In this document: positions 63,607-64,000 of the stretch, piece after piece
Numbering within the stretch: position 1 is the first letter of the stretch
How the letters are laid out: the number at the start of each line of letters is the position of its first letter
Origin: Flagellimonas amphidinii
Lineage (GTDB): Bacteria > Bacteroidota > Bacteroidia > Flavobacteriales > Flavobacteriaceae
Direction: 5' to 3'
DNA: 64,000 nt
NCBI RefSeq assembly: GCF_013090115.1
Contig: NZ_JABFNN010000021.1
Location: 222,036 to 286,035 of the forward strand
The notes under the pieces: generated by a model
What the model saw: only the letters and a program-made list of their open reading frames with translations
What the model was told of the DNA's origin: nothing
Databases searched by the model: none
Made by a program: the position numbers and the translations under genes

Positions 63607-64000
63607 TTAGTTTCTTGTTACTCTAATACCATTGGATAGTCCATAGAACCCTTCAAGGTCTGCAACATTTTTACCCATTTCCAGATTCACAATTCCATCT
63701 TCATAAGTTAGATGCCATATATAGCAAATTCCAGTACCTGCTCCATCAAAATCAACGCCTTCAACAGCCTCCAAGGTTGGTGGTAAGCCAAGTATTTTGT
63801 TAGCATCATCAGTAATTACATAAGTCTGATTGGCACCTGTGAGTTCTGTTTCATCCAAAGTAATTCCACTTACCATATCAGGTGTTCCATCAACAGTAAA
63901 CGTAAATGGTCCTCCAGAAAGCGTACCGGCATTCAAAGCATTACGGTTTACGGTAATGGAGTTGGACAAGGCATAATACCCTTCCAAATCAGCTACGTTA
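63607..64000 (-). CDS. C-terminus of a secreted repeat protein, partial
   Basis: The frame is open to the right edge, with 130 visible residues. NVADLEGYYALSNSITVNRN recurs as NVADLEGFYGLSNGIRVTRN exactly 110 residues later. The unit in between carries GGPFTFTVDGTPDMVSGI and GLPPTLEAVEGVDFDGAG. Such repeats occur in very large extracellular proteins of Flavobacteriaceae. No sorting domain is visible at the C-terminus (ends VTRN). Function unknown. Confidence 0.8.
   Translation of the reverse strand, partial: NVADLEGYYALSNSITVNRNALNAGTLSGGPFTFTVDGTPDMVSGITLDETELTGANQTYVITDDANKILGLPPTLEAVEGVDFDGAGTGICYIWHLTYEDGIVNLEMGKNVADLEGFYGLSNGIRVTRN

Overview
The window is chromosomal DNA of a marine-type member of the Bacteroidota, most likely family Flavobacteriaceae. 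The evidence is the gene content (GldA gliding ATPase, GLPGLI protein, DUF5686 and SusC-like barrels, GIN-domain proteins, split MetH, MetX-ThrA fusion, MV-pyrophosphatase), the low G+C, the scarcity of Shine-Dalgarno sequences and the repeated TAnnTTTG -7 promoter element. I see no rRNA, tRNA, CRISPR, transposase or phage gene. Most of the window reads as core chromosome.

Layout. 1-6.1 kb: two tandem DUF3857/transglutaminase proteins, dtd and rsgA on the minus strand, a tandem pair of nearly identical small secreted proteins, and a GIN-domain protein. 6.2-10.3 kb: a Phe/Tyr operon (pheA, aminotransferase, tyrA, DAHP synthase-chorismate mutase). Its leader encodes a 23-residue peptide with seven Phe and three Tyr, followed by mutually exclusive RNA hairpins and a terminator at the pheA start, which is a complete ribosome-mediated attenuator. 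10.4-12.9 kb: gldA and a group II PLP decarboxylase of higher G+C. 12.9-19.0 kb: an outer-membrane barrel, a membrane-bound LuxR regulator, a serine hydrolase, a GIN lipoprotein and a PagL-like protein.

19.0-41.4 kb is a methionine/sulfur supercluster on the minus strand: metF, a 23S-IVP-like four-helix protein, split metH, a thioredoxin-reductase-like FNR, cobA, HEPN-fused sulfite reductase, cysH, an Rrf2 regulator, metZ, a MetX-AK-HSD fusion, metY, a methyltransferase and metK. Two S-box (SAM-I) riboswitches precede metY and metH. A pseudoknot that looks like a SAM-II aptamer precedes metK. A 15-base motif recurs before cysH and sulfite reductase and may be the Rrf2 operator. So sulfate reduction, homocysteine synthesis, remethylation and SAM synthesis are encoded together and appear to be controlled by SAM sensors of two structural classes plus one Fe-S type repressor. 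A CocE hydrolase and a Kir-type channel lie between metY and metK.

41.4-64 kb: a barrel/GLPGLI pair divergent from a histidine kinase and response regulator, with 10-bp-phased TTAAC repeats between them; deoxynucleoside kinase; TonB; a quinoprotein dehydrogenase with an inserted cytochrome c; membrane and soluble pyrophosphatases; a DUF5686 protein; pdhB divergent from etfBA around a perfect 28-bp palindrome; a bifunctional nuclease; a CNT nucleoside transporter; thyA; a GNAT; and the C-terminus of a repeat protein. Short palindromic repeats (a core containing GCAGTCGAGA) occur between genes, and one copy sits in frame inside metH.
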